This document shows, piece by piece, positions 1 to 8,990 of a stretch of 64,000 nt of DNA. The notes beneath the pieces were generated by a model. It saw only the letters and a program-made list of their open reading frames with translations. It made no database searches and was not told the origin of the DNA. The translations under genes and the position numbers were made by a program. The DNA is from Nocardia nova (GTDB lineage: Bacteria; Actinomycetota; Actinomycetes; Mycobacteriales; Mycobacteriaceae). Position 1 is the stretch's first letter; each line of letters starts with the position of its first letter. The DNA lies in NCBI RefSeq assembly GCF_002933465.1, contig NZ_PSZE01000009.1:124001-188000 (forward strand), written 5' to 3'.

Positions 1-102
1 CGCGGAATCGGCGCGCCCGGTCCCGCCGGAACAGCGCCGCGACCCTGATGAGGTGGCCTTGGAGTTGCTGCGAACTGAGTTGGGTGCCACACATCTTGGT
101 GG

Positions 103-132
103 TTGACAGCCACCTGCCGGAATGCGTTAAGT
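103..132 (+). promoter_or_regulatory. Candidate promoter for fadA-fadB
   Basis: A perfect TTGACA (103-108) is followed after 18 bases by TTAAGT (127-132), a weak -10 match. It is the only strong -35 hexamer in the 405 bases before fadA. The leader would be about 270 nt, which leaves room for the palindrome at 202-217. The assignment is inference from hexamer resemblance only. Confidence 0.3.
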
Positions 133-201
133 TAACCGGAGTTCGCATCCCGCTGTACTATGAACGGGTGGTCGTCGGCATCGGTGCTACGAGGTTCTAT
201 G

Positions 202-217
202 GTATGCCCAGGCATAC
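202..217. promoter_or_regulatory. 16-bp palindrome, candidate operator of fadA-fadB
   Basis: GTATGCC and GGCATAC form a perfect 7-bp inverted repeat around a CA centre, about 190 bp upstream of fadA. The short spacing is typical of a dimeric repressor site. It does not resemble the KstR box found elsewhere in this window. Confidence 0.45.
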
Positions 218-405
218 GGGCGCCCCGGGGTCTCGTAGGTCGATGCATGTCGGCGTTTGTACAGCGTTATGCGCTCGGCGGACTTGTGGAGGGAACCGTG
301 CGTGACCTCCCGGTTCGCCGGTGTGGTGGGCCTGCGGGCTCGCCGGGATCGAACACGGTCGGTCGGATGGCCGGTCGGCACCTTTAAGGAAGGAAACACT
401 CCGAT

Positions 406-1617
406 ATGACCACAGAGGCCTACATTTTCGAGGCCATCCGCACTCCGCGCGGCCGCAACAAGAAGGGCTCGCTGCACTCGGTCAAGCCGATCGATCTGAC
501 GACCGGTCTGGTCCAGGAGCTGCGCAACCGCTTCCCGAACCTCGACGAGGATCGCATCTCGGACATCATCCTGGGTGTCGTGTCGCCGATCGGTGACCAG
601 GGCGGCGACATCGCCCGCACCACCGTGCTGACCGCGGGCCTGCCCGACACGGTCGGCGGTGTGCAGATCAACCGCTTCTGCGCCTCCGGCCTCGAGGCCG
701 TGAACATGGCCGCGCAGAAGGTGCGCTCCGGCTTCGATGACCTGGTCATCGCCGGTGGTGTCGAGTCGATGTCGCGCGTCCCGATGGGCTCCGACGGCGG
801 TGCGATGTTCGCCGACCCGGCCACCGGCTACGACCTCTACATCGCTCCCCAGGGCATCGGCGCCGATCTGATCGCCACCATCGAGGGCTTCACCCGCGAG
901 GACGTCGACAAGTTCGCCGTGCGCTCGCAGGAGCTCGCCGCGCAGGCGTGGTCCGGCGGCTACTTCGCCAAGTCCGTCGTCCCGGTCAAGGACGTCAACG
1001 GCCTGACCGTGCTCGACCAGGACGAGCACATGCGTCCGGGCACCACCGTCGAGGATCTGGCCAAGCTGAAGCCGTCCTTCGCGGGCATCGGCGAAATGGG
1101 TGGCTTCGACGCCGTCGCGCTGCAGAAGTACCACTACATCGAGCAGATCGACCACGTGCACCACGGCGGTAACAGCTCGGGCATCGTCGACGGTGCCGCG
1201 CTGGTGCTGGTCGGCTCCCAGGAAGCGGGGGAGGCCTCCGGCTTGACCCCGCGCGCCCGCATCGTCGCCACCGCCACCAGCGGCGCCGACGTCACCATCA
1301 TGCTCACCGGCCCGACCCCGGCGGCGCACAAGGCGCTGGCCAAGGCGGGTCTGTCGGTCGATGACATCGACCTGTTCGAGATCAACGAGGCCTTCGCCTC
1401 GGTCGCGCTGAAGTTCCAGAAGGATCTGAAGATCCCGGACGAGAAGCTGAACGTCAACGGCGGCGCCATCGCGATGGGCCACCCGCTGGGCGCCACCGGC
1501 GCGATGATCACCGGCACTATGGTCGACGAGCTGGAGCGCCGCAACGCCCGCTACGCCCTGGTGACCCTGTGCATCGGCGGCGGCATGGGCGTGGCCACCA
1601 TCATCGAGCGCGTCTGA
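406..1617 (+). CDS. fadA: Acetyl-CoA C-acyltransferase (beta-oxidation thiolase)
   Basis: This thiolase cleaves 3-ketoacyl-CoA with CoA to acetyl-CoA and a shortened acyl-CoA, as the beta subunit of the fatty acid oxidation complex. The 403-residue length is normal for the family. The nucleophilic Cys92 lies in [11 protein letters not shown], followed by NEAFA, the GHPLGATGA histidine motif near residue 359, and Cys389 in CIGGGMG. The ATG at 406 follows a strong AAGGAAGGA site (388-396). fadB starts 38 bp downstream, so the two are an operon, in the same arrangement as Rv0859-Rv0860 of M. tuberculosis. Confidence 0.95.
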   Translation: MTTEAYIFEAIRTPRGRNKKGSLHSVKPIDLTTGLVQELRNRFPNLDEDRISDIILGVVSPIGDQGGDIARTTVLTAGLPDTVGGVQINRFCASGLEAVNMAAQKVRSGFDDLVIAGGVESMSRVPMGSDGGAMFADPATGYDLYIAPQGIGADLIATIEGFTREDVDKFAVRSQELAAQAWSGGYFAKSVVPVKDVNGLTVLDQDEHMRPGTTVEDLAKLKPSFAGIGEMGGFDAVALQKYHYIEQIDHVHHGGNSSGIVDGAALVLVGSQEAGEASGLTPRARIVATATSGADVTIMLTGPTPAAHKALAKAGLSVDDIDLFEINEAFASVALKFQKDLKIPDEKLNVNGGAIAMGHPLGATGAMITGTMVDELERRNARYALVTLCIGGGMGVATIIERV

Positions 1618-1654
1618 CGCCAGTCCATCTAATTCTCCAGGAGAACGAAAAACT

Positions 1655-3817
1655 ATGACAGAGAACATGATCGGCTGGGAAAAGGACGCCGACGGCATCG
1701 TCGTGCTGACCATGGACGACCCGAACCAGGGCGCCAACACGATGAACGATCTCTACAAGAGCTCGATGCACGCCACGGTGGACCGCCTGGTCGCCGAGGT
1801 CGACGACATCACCGGTGTCGTCATCACCTCCGCGAAGAAGACCTTCTTCGCCGGCGGTGACCTCAAGAACATGATGAAGACCACTCCGGAGAACGCTCCG
1901 GACATCATGGAAGAACTCACCGGCATCAAGGCCGACCTGCGTCGCCTCGAAACCCTGGGCAAGCCGGTCGTGGCCGCCATCAACGGCGCCGCGCTCGGCG
2001 GTGGCCTGGAGATCGCGCTGGCCACGCACTACCGCATCGCCGCCGACGTCAAGGGCGTGCAGATCGGTCTGCCCGAGGTCTCGCTCGGCCTGCTCCCGGC
2101 CGGTGGCGGTGTCACCCGCATCATCCGCATGCTCGGCATCGCCGACGGTCTGATGAGCGTGCTGCTGCAGGGCAACAAGTTCAACGCGCAGAAGGCCAAG
2201 GCCAAGGGCCTGATCAACGAGGTCGTCGGCAGCGTCGAGGAGCTCGTCCCGGCCGCCAAGGCGTGGATCAAGGCCAACAAGGACAACGCCGAGGCCACCA
2301 CCCAGCCGTGGGACCGCAAGGGCTTCGAGATCCCCGGCGGCTCGCCGTCGAGCCCGGCGCTGGCCGGCAACCTGCCCGCCTTCCCGGCCAACCTGCGCAA
2401 GCAGCTCAAGGGCCAGAACATGCCGGCGCCGCGGGCCATCATGGCCGCCGCGGTCGAGGGCGCGCAGGTCGACTTCGACAACGCGTCGCTGATCGAGTCG
2501 CGCTACTTCGTCTCGCTGCTGGCCGGCCCGGTCGCGAAGAACATGATCCAGGCGTTCTTCTTCGACCTGCAGACCATCAACAACGGCGGTTCGCGTCCGA
2601 AGGACGTGCCGAAGCGTGAGATCAAGAAGGTCGGCGTGCTCGGCGCCGGCATGATGGGCGCGGGCATCGCCTACGTCTCGGCCAAGGCCGGCTACGAGGT
2701 CGTGCTGAAGGACGTCTCCCAGGAGAACGCCGAGCGCGGCAAGCAGTATTCGGTGAAGCTCGAGGAGAAGGCCCTCTCGCGCGGCACGACCACCGAGGAG
2801 AAGTCCAAGGCGCTGCTGGATCGCATCCACCCGACCGCCGATCCCAAGGATCTGGCCGGTGTGGACTTCGTGATCGAGGCCGTGTTCGAGAACCCCGACC
2901 TGAAGGCCAAGGTCTTCCAGGAGATCGAAGACATCGTCGACGCCGACGCGCTGCTGGGCTCCAACACCTCCAGCCTGCCGATCACCCTGCTGGCCAACGG
3001 TGTGAAGCGGGCCGAGGACTTCATCGGCATCCACTTCTTCTCCCCGGTCGACAAGATGCCGCTGGTGGAGATCATCCGTGGCGAGAAGACCTCCGACGAG
3101 GCGCTGGCCCGGGTGTACGACTACACCCTCGCGATCGGCAAGACCCCGATCGTGGTCAACGACAGCCGCGGATTCTTCACCTCTCGCGTCATCGGCACGT
3201 TCATCAACGAGGCCATCATGATGCTCGAGGAGAACATCGACCCCCAGACCATCGAGCAGGCAGGTCTGCAGGCGGGCTACCCGGCCGCGCCGCTGAAGCT
3301 GAGCGACGAGCTCAACTTCGAGACCATGCGGAAGATCTTCAAGGAGACCAAGGAGGCCGCCGAGAAGGACGGTCTCGCGATCTCCGAGTCGTCGCTGGCC
3401 TCCGGCCGCGTGATCGACACGATGATCGACAAGTTCGACCGCAAGGGCAAGCTGCACGGTGCGGGTTTCTACAACTACGCCGACGGCAAGACCGCCGGTC
3501 TGTGGGAGGGCCTGCGCGAAACCTTCAACTCCAAGCGTGAGCTGCCCGAGGGCGTCACGCTGCAGGATCTGAAGGACCGCATGCTGTTCGCCGAGGCCAT
3601 CGAGACCCAGAAGTGCTTCGACGAGGGCGTGCTGACCAGCACCGCCGACGCGAACATCGGCTCGATCTTCGGTATCGGCTACCCGGCCTGGACCGGTGGT
3701 GTGCACCAGTTCATCGTCGGCTACCCCGGTGGCACGGAGGGCTTCGTCGCCCGTGCCGACGAGCTGGCCGCGAAGTTCGGTGAGCGCTTCCAGGTGCCGG
3801 ACTCGCTGCGCAAGTAA
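1655..3817 (+). CDS. fadB: Fatty acid oxidation complex alpha subunit (enoyl-CoA hydratase / 3-hydroxyacyl-CoA dehydrogenase)
   Basis: This multifunctional protein hydrates trans-2-enoyl-CoA and oxidises the 3-hydroxyacyl-CoA with NAD, passing product to FadA. The 720 residues show an N-terminal crotonase domain (about 1-190, with the oxyanion-hole segment GAALGGGLEIALA), then a Rossmann motif GVLGAGMMGAGIA near 327 and the dehydrogenase signature HFFSPVDKMPLVEII. CAGGAGAACG precedes the ATG by a normal distance. A strong hairpin follows at 3847. The long antisense open frames across this gene are GC-skew artefacts. Confidence 0.95.
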   Translation: MTENMIGWEKDADGIVVLTMDDPNQGANTMNDLYKSSMHATVDRLVAEVDDITGVVITSAKKTFFAGGDLKNMMKTTPENAPDIMEELTGIKADLRRLETLGKPVVAAINGAALGGGLEIALATHYRIAADVKGVQIGLPEVSLGLLPAGGGVTRIIRMLGIADGLMSVLLQGNKFNAQKAKAKGLINEVVGSVEELVPAAKAWIKANKDNAEATTQPWDRKGFEIPGGSPSSPALAGNLPAFPANLRKQLKGQNMPAPRAIMAAAVEGAQVDFDNASLIESRYFVSLLAGPVAKNMIQAFFFDLQTINNGGSRPKDVPKREIKKVGVLGAGMMGAGIAYVSAKAGYEVVLKDVSQENAERGKQYSVKLEEKALSRGTTTEEKSKALLDRIHPTADPKDLAGVDFVIEAVFENPDLKAKVFQEIEDIVDADALLGSNTSSLPITLLANGVKRAEDFIGIHFFSPVDKMPLVEIIRGEKTSDEALARVYDYTLAIGKTPIVVNDSRGFFTSRVIGTFINEAIMMLEENIDPQTIEQAGLQAGYPAAPLKLSDELNFETMRKIFKETKEAAEKDGLAISESSLASGRVIDTMIDKFDRKGKLHGAGFYNYADGKTAGLWEGLRETFNSKRELPEGVTLQDLKDRMLFAEAIETQKCFDEGVLTSTADANIGSIFGIGYPAWTGGVHQFIVGYPGGTEGFVARADELAAKFGERFQVPDSLRK

Positions 3818-3846
3818 GGTTCTCGCCACGCCGAGATCCCCTGCGA

Positions 3847-3883
3847 CGGCCCGGATCACGTTCCCGCGTGATCCGGGCCGTTT
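3847..3883 (+). terminator. Intrinsic-type terminator of fadA-fadB
   Basis: A perfect 14-bp stem (3847-3860 with 3867-3880) closes a 6-nt loop and is followed by TTT. It lies 30 bp after the fadB stop. The U-tract is short, as is common in actinobacteria. Confidence 0.8.
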
Positions 3884-4015
3884 GCTGTCTCGTCGCCCTC
3901 ACCCGCATGGCCGCTGCTGAGGGAAACGGTCGCGAATCGAAGCGGGCGGAACTGTGTCCGGATGCGCACGGACCGCGCTACGTTGGAATGAGGGCGGAAC
4001 GTTCGAGGTGGCCAG

Positions 4016-7000
4016 ATGAATCCACAGACGGGCAAGGTCCGCAGCGACGACGATCCCGCGGCGGACTCGGAGGCAGCCGCGGGGGCGAATACCCAGCGCT
4101 ACCAACCGATTCGCATCGCCGACGAACTCGAGGCGATGGGGCTGTTCGATGCCCAGGAGATCGGGCGCGGCGGTTTCGGGGTGGTCTATCGCTGTGCGCA
4201 GCGGGCGCTGGATCGCGTGGTGGCGGTGAAGGTGCTGTCCTCGGAGATCGATGAGGAGAGCCGGGAACGGTTCCTGCGCGAGGAACATGCCATGGGCCGG
4301 CTGTCGGGCCATCCGAATATCGTCGACATACTGCAGGTCGACGTCACGCCCAGCGGCCTGCCGTTCATCGTCATGCCGTTTGCCGCGCACGGCTCGCTGG
4401 AACAGCTGATCCGCGATCACGGCCCGCTGAGCTGGTCGGATTCGCTGCGGGTCGGTGTGAAACTCGCGGGTGCGATCGAGAGCGCACATCGCGTGCAGGT
4501 CCTGCATCGCGATGTGAAACCGGCGAATGTGCTGCTGAGCCGCTACGGCGAGCCGCAGCTGACCGATTTCGGCATCGCGCGCATCCCGGGTGGTTTCCAG
4601 ACCTCGACCAGCATGATCACGGGATCACCGGCCTTCACCGCTCCCGAGGTGCTCAAGGGTGAGGAACCGACCGTGCGGTCGGATGTGTACGGTTTGGGCG
4701 CAACCCTGTTCGCGCTGCTGACCGGGCACGCCGCCTTCGAACGCCGCTCCGGGGAGCGCGTGGTCGCCCAATTCCTGCGGATCACCACCCAGCCGGTTCC
4801 CGACCTACGCGAACAAGACATTCCGGCCGATGTGGCGGGCGTGATCGAATCGGCCATGGCCCAGGATCCGGCCGATCGCCCGGCCTCCGCCCTCGAGTTC
4901 GGACAGGAGATGCGCGCGGTGCAGATCGCGCACGGGGAAACGGCCGACGAGATGGCGCTGCTCGACGGCGAAACGGCCGACGGCCGCATCGCCGCCACCG
5001 AGGCGCCGCCGCACCCGATCACCTCGCGCCGCAGCCGCGCGGTCCTGGGCCTGCCCGCGCTGCGCGCTCCGGGACAGCCCGCCCTCGCCCAGCCCGCGAC
5101 ATTACCGCCCACGGCCGCAACGAAATTCCGTCCGCCGACCCCGGCCCGCGAGCCGATTCCCCGGCCGCGGCTGCTCGATATCCTGCGCACCGGTGGCCGC
5201 CGCCGGCTGGCCGTGATCCACGGGCCGGCGGGCTTCGGGAAAAGTACGATCGCCGCCCAGTGGCGCTCCGAACTCACCGCCGACGGCATCGCGGTGGCAT
5301 GGATCGGGATCGACCACGACGATGACAACGAAGTGTGGCTGCTGGCCCATCTGATCCAGGCCATCCGGCGGGTGGCGCCGGATATCGGTTCCGGGCTGGC
5401 GGAGGTGCTCGAGGAGCGCCCCGCGGAGGCGGTGCCCTATGCGATTTCCACCCTGATCGACGAGATCCACAGCGGCGGACAGGTCGTCGTGGTGGTGGTG
5501 GAGAACTGGGATCGGGTCACCGACGAGGGTGCGCACGGGGTGATGGATGCATTGCTGGAGAACGGATGTCACCATCTGCGTTTCGTGATCACCACCCGCG
5601 AGCAGCCCGGCCTGCCGCTGAGCCGGATGCGGGTATGCGACGAGCTGGTCGAGATCGGCAGCCACGAACTGCGGCTCACTCTCGCCGAGACCCGGCAGAT
5701 CTTATTGGAGCGCAACAAGTTTCCGCTCACCGACGAGCAGGTCGAACAGATCCATGCCGCCACCGACGGATGGCCGGCGGCGATCCAGCTGGTCAGCTTG
5801 TCACTGCGCGGGGCCACCACGGGCGCGCCGGTGGATCCGGCGCAGCTGATCGCGCATCTGTCCGGCGGAAACCACGCCATCCGGGATTATCTGGCCGAGA
5901 ACGTGCTGGCGGGGCTCGAACCGCGCATGCTCGAGTTCCTGATGTCGATCTCGGTCGCGGAGAAGCTCAACGGCGGGCTGGCCGCGGCGCTCAGCGGTGA
6001 ACCCGATGCGGAGCAACTGCTGGAACAGGCGCAACAGCGCGAGCTCTTCGTCACCCGCGTCGAACACGATCCGGGATGGTTCCGGATTCAGCCGCTGTTC
6101 GCCGAGCAGTTACGTGCCCGGCTCGAACGGGTTCACCCCGGCAAACTGAAATCGTTGCACCGCAGGGCATCTCGCTGGTATGCCGAACACCAGCAACTAC
6201 GCAAGTCGGTGGATCACGCCCTGGCCGCCACCGACCTGAAGATGGCGGTGGATCTGGTCGAGAACGGCGGCATGGACCTGATCGACACCTCGCGCCTGGC
6301 GACCCTGCTCGGCATGGTGTCGAAACTTCCTGTGCAGCAGGTGACTTCGCGGTCGAAACTGCTGATGACGTTGGCGCGCGCCAATATCAATCTGCAGCAG
6401 TCCGGAGCGGCCCGCACGGCGCTGGGACGGCTGTCCAATATGCTCGCCCGCAGTTCGCCCTCCGATGCCGATGCCACCCGGCAGCGGTGTGAGGCCGCGG
6501 TGCTGTCGGCCGCCGACCTGGTGGCCCGCGACCGCACCGACGGTGTGCTCGAGAAGGTGCTGCCGTGTCTGGAGGAGCCCGACGAGCTGCCGCCGTGGAC
6601 GGTGTCCACCGCCGCGAATCTGGTGTCGTTCGTGCGGCTGTGCGACTTCGATTTCGACGGCGCGCTGGCCATCCAGGACTGGGCTGCGCCCTATCACAGC
6701 AGGTCCAAGGATCCGCTCGGTGTGGTGCTGGGGTTGCTCAACACCGGCGCGGTCGCCTATGAACAGCTCGATATCGACACCGCTACCAGGTGTTTCGAGA
6801 AGGCCTGGCAGATCGGCCGGGAGCGCTCGGGTCCGCGCTCGCACGCTGTGCGGGTGGCGGCGGCACTGCTGGGCGAGCTGACCTATCGGCGCGGCGATCT
6901 GGAGGCGGCGGATCGGCTGCTCGAACAGAGCCATCGGTTGCCGGCCCGGATTGGTGCGGTGGATTTCATGATCACCACCTTCGTGGTGGGCGCGCGGGTC

Positions 7001-7600
7001 AAGGCCGTGCTCGGCGATACCGAAACCGCGCGAGCGCGGCTCGACGAGGGTGCGCGGGTGGCCGCCGAACGCAAACTTCCGCGCATGGCCGCCCATATCC
7101 GGGCGGAACGGCTGCGATTGGGCCTCGTCGAGCCGCCCGCGGGGCCGGAGCCTCCCGCCCCGGTGCTGCGCCAATCCGCCGGTACGGTCGCCCTCACCGC
7201 GGAGGCCGAGGAGGTCGCGGCCGTGCGCGTGCTGCTGGCCCGGCACTATCGCGGTCTGGACGGGGCGAATGCGGCGGCCGAGGGCCTCGAATCGGCGGTG
7301 AAACGCGCGCGCGCTCTCTACGGCCGGATGGTCGAACAGAACCGTCCCCGTGCGGAATTGGATGCCGCGTTGCTGCTGGTCGAATGCCTGTCGGTCGCCG
7401 GCTGGAACGGTGAGGCGATCACCTCACTGCTGCCGGCGCTGGACCGCTGCGCCCGATTGGGCTGGACCAGACCACTTCTCGACGCCGGTCCGGAATTGAG
7501 CTATCTCCTGCACTCACTGCGCGACGATATGCTGCTCGCCGGAGAGGGCGCCGGATCGTTCGATATTCCCCGGCCGTTCCTGAACTCGCTGCCGCGCTGA
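4016..7600 (+). CDS. pknK: Serine/threonine kinase fused to a MalT-like STAND ATPase (PknK-like)
   Basis: This is a cytoplasmic signalling protein of 1194 residues. An N-terminal Hanks-type kinase domain (about 41-300) has GRGGFGVV (50-57), Lys72, HRDVKPANVLL (catalytic Asp166), DFG (184-186) and the APE motif, so it should be active. A linker leads to a P-loop ATPase with GPAGFGKST near residue 405 and then a long TPR-like helical region. This is the layout of mycobacterial PknK (about 1110 residues), a kinase related to MalT/LuxR regulators. No C-terminal LuxR HTH is visible, so transcriptional effects would be indirect. It is monocistronic, with a GAGGTGG site before the ATG and a bidirectional terminator after it. 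Confidence 0.85.
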   Translation: MNPQTGKVRSDDDPAADSEAAAGANTQRYQPIRIADELEAMGLFDAQEIGRGGFGVVYRCAQRALDRVVAVKVLSSEIDEESRERFLREEHAMGRLSGHPNIVDILQVDVTPSGLPFIVMPFAAHGSLEQLIRDHGPLSWSDSLRVGVKLAGAIESAHRVQVLHRDVKPANVLLSRYGEPQLTDFGIARIPGGFQTSTSMITGSPAFTAPEVLKGEEPTVRSDVYGLGATLFALLTGHAAFERRSGERVVAQFLRITTQPVPDLREQDIPADVAGVIESAMAQDPADRPASALEFGQEMRAVQIAHGETADEMALLDGETADGRIAATEAPPHPITSRRSRAVLGLPALRAPGQPALAQPATLPPTAATKFRPPTPAREPIPRPRLLDILRTGGRRRLAVIHGPAGFGKSTIAAQWRSELTADGIAVAWIGIDHDDDNEVWLLAHLIQAIRRVAPDIGSGLAEVLEERPAEAVPYAISTLIDEIHSGGQVVVVVVENWDRVTDEGAHGVMDALLENGCHHLRFVITTREQPGLPLSRMRVCDELVEIGSHELRLTLAETRQILLERNKFPLTDEQVEQIHAATDGWPAAIQLVSLSLRGATTGAPVDPAQLIAHLSGGNHAIRDYLAENVLAGLEPRMLEFLMSISVAEKLNGGLAAALSGEPDAEQLLEQAQQRELFVTRVEHDPGWFRIQPLFAEQLRARLERVHPGKLKSLHRRASRWYAEHQQLRKSVDHALAATDLKMAVDLVENGGMDLIDTSRLATLLGMVSKLPVQQVTSRSKLLMTLARANINLQQSGAARTALGRLSNMLARSSPSDADATRQRCEAAVLSAADLVARDRTDGVLEKVLPCLEEPDELPPWTVSTAANLVSFVRLCDFDFDGALAIQDWAAPYHSRSKDPLGVVLGLLNTGAVAYEQLDIDTATRCFEKAWQIGRERSGPRSHAVRVAAALLGELTYRRGDLEAADRLLEQSHRLPARIGAVDFMITTFVVGARVKAVLGDTETARARLDEGARVAAERKLPRMAAHIRAERLRLGLVEPPAGPEPPAPVLRQSAGTVALTAEAEEVAAVRVLLARHYRGLDGANAAAEGLESAVKRARALYGRMVEQNRPRAELDAALLLVECLSVAGWNGEAITSLLPALDRCARLGWTRPLLDAGPELSYLLHSLRDDMLLAGEGAGSFDIPRPFLNSLPR

Positions 7601-7611
7601 GCAATGCCGGG

Positions 7612-7643
7612 CGGGCCGGATTCGAGATGACGAATCCGGCCCG
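7612..7643. terminator. Bidirectional terminator between pknK and the CFA gene
   Basis: A perfect 13-bp stem (7612-7624 with 7631-7643) with a 6-nt loop sits between convergent genes, followed on the plus strand by an AT-rich stretch ending in TATTTTT. It can serve both strands. Confidence 0.8.
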
Positions 7644-7670
7644 TGGGCAATATTTTTCGTGTCGGCGCGA

Positions 7671-8990
7671 TCAGGCGTTCCACCAGGGACGCAGCGGAAC
7701 GTCCCAGGTCTGCTTGTCGCCGAGCTTCCTCCCGAGCACCTGGTGCAGCTGCACCACGTTGCGCTCGAAGCCCAGCTGGGAGCCGGCCATGTACAGGCCC
7801 CATACCTTGGCGGTGCCCTCACCGACCTCAGCGACGCACTCGTCCCAGTTCGCGACCAGGTTCTTGCACCATTCGTGCAGCGTCAGCGCGTAGTGCGGGC
7901 GCAGATTCTCCTCGTGCAGCACCTCGAGGCCGATGTTCTGGATATCGGTGATGATGCGGCCGGAACCGATCAACTCGCCGTCCGGGAAGACGTAGCGGTC
8001 GATGAAGTCGCCGGCCTTCGTCGTGCGGGTGTTGTCGGGGCGGGTGATGCAGTGGTTCAGGAACAGGCCACCGTCGCGCAGCTTGCTCTTGATGAAGCCG
8101 AAATAGCTCGGGTAGTTCTGCACCCCGATGTGCTCGGTGAGACCGATCGACGACAGCGCGTCGAAACCGGTTTCGGTGATGTCGCGGTAGTCGCTGTGGC
8201 GGACCTCGGCCAGCTCCTGCAGGCCCTCCTCGGCGATCTTGGCCTGCGCCCACTCGGCCTGTTCCTTGGACAGGGTGGCGCCGATGACCTTGACTCCGCG
8301 CCGGGCCGCGTAGCGGACCATGCCACCCCAGCCGCAGCCGATATCGAGCAGTCGATCGCCTTCCTTCAACCGCAGCTTCTCGAACACCAAGCGATACTTG
8401 TTCTCCTGGGCCTCTTCGAGAGTCTGGTTCTCATCGGCGTAGCAGGCGCAGGTGTAGGTCATCGAGGGGCCGAGGACCATCTCGTAGAACCGGTTCGACA
8501 CGTCGTAGTGATGGTGGATCACCTCGGCGTCGCGGTTCTTCGAATGCCGCAGGCCCTCGAGCGCGATGCGCCGCCAGCGCGGCAGCGTCTCCTGCGGCGG
8601 CGGCGCGATCGGCTTGAGGGCGTCCCAGCCCAGCGAGCGCGCGATGGTGACCAGTGCCAGCGCCGACGGGCGCCGGAACTTCAGGTCGGTCATCGCCTTC
8701 AGGATGGCGTACGGATCGCCCGGATGGACGCCCTCGACCGCCATATCACCGGATATATAGGCCCGCGCCATGCCGAGATCGCCCGGTGCGGTAGCGATGT
8801 AGTTGATACCGCGCTGGGTCGTGATCTCGAGGCTGAACTTCGAATCGTCGGGTCCGGTGCTGCTGCCGTCGTAGGCGGAGAACCGGATCGGGACGCCGCC
8901 GTCGACGAGCGTCTCGAAGATTTCGGCAATGCTGAGTTTCGTTCCCAGCTCCGAGAACGGGGACAGTTGGGAATCCTTGAATGTCGTCAC
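7671..8990 (-). CDS. Cyclopropane-fatty-acyl-phospholipid synthase family methyltransferase
   Basis: This protein transfers a methyl group from SAM to an unsaturated acyl chain of a phospholipid. It has 439 residues, with the SAM motif LLDIGCGWGGM near 212-222 and the CFA-family HHHYDVSNRFYEMVLG upstream of it. Its start overlaps the stop of the FAD oxidase by 4 nt (ATGA), so the two are translationally coupled. A paired FAD enzyme and CFA-type methyltransferase is the known arrangement for methylene formation then reduction in 10-methyl (tuberculostearic) acid synthesis, and also matches Rv3719-Rv3720. The substrate is inferred; cyclopropanation without the partner remains possible. Confidence 0.85.
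   Translation of the reverse strand: MTTFKDSQLSPFSELGTKLSIAEIFETLVDGGVPIRFSAYDGSSTGPDDSKFSLEITTQRGINYIATAPGDLGMARAYISGDMAVEGVHPGDPYAILKAMTDLKFRRPSALALVTIARSLGWDALKPIAPPPQETLPRWRRIALEGLRHSKNRDAEVIHHHYDVSNRFYEMVLGPSMTYTCACYADENQTLEEAQENKYRLVFEKLRLKEGDRLLDIGCGWGGMVRYAARRGVKVIGATLSKEQAEWAQAKIAEEGLQELAEVRHSDYRDITETGFDALSSIGLTEHIGVQNYPSYFGFIKSKLRDGGLFLNHCITRPDNTRTTKAGDFIDRYVFPDGELIGSGRIITDIQNIGLEVLHEENLRPHYALTLHEWCKNLVANWDECVAEVGEGTAKVWGLYMAGSQLGFERNVVQLHQVLGRKLGDKQTWDVPLRPWWNA

Larger units (their letters stand above)
1..405. other. Upstream region of fadA, no supported gene
   Basis: No open frame here has a convincing ribosome binding site or recognisable protein. The first 48 bases are open in frame 1 and end in TGA, so they could be the tail of a gene lying outside the window. 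The rest holds a promoter-like element near 103-132 and a 16-bp palindrome at 202-217, and probably serves as the control region of the fadA-fadB operon. Confidence 0.6.

Noticed and set aside
2171..2184. KstR-like 7-of-8 match in fadB
   Set aside because: It lies within coding sequence and comes from the codons for Asn-Lys-Phe-Asn; it is not near a start.
1601..3859. 752-residue antisense open frame across fadB
   Set aside because: It lies wholly opposite a well-supported gene, has no recognisable motifs and a repetitive Val/Leu/Gly/Arg composition typical of GC-rich antisense frames.
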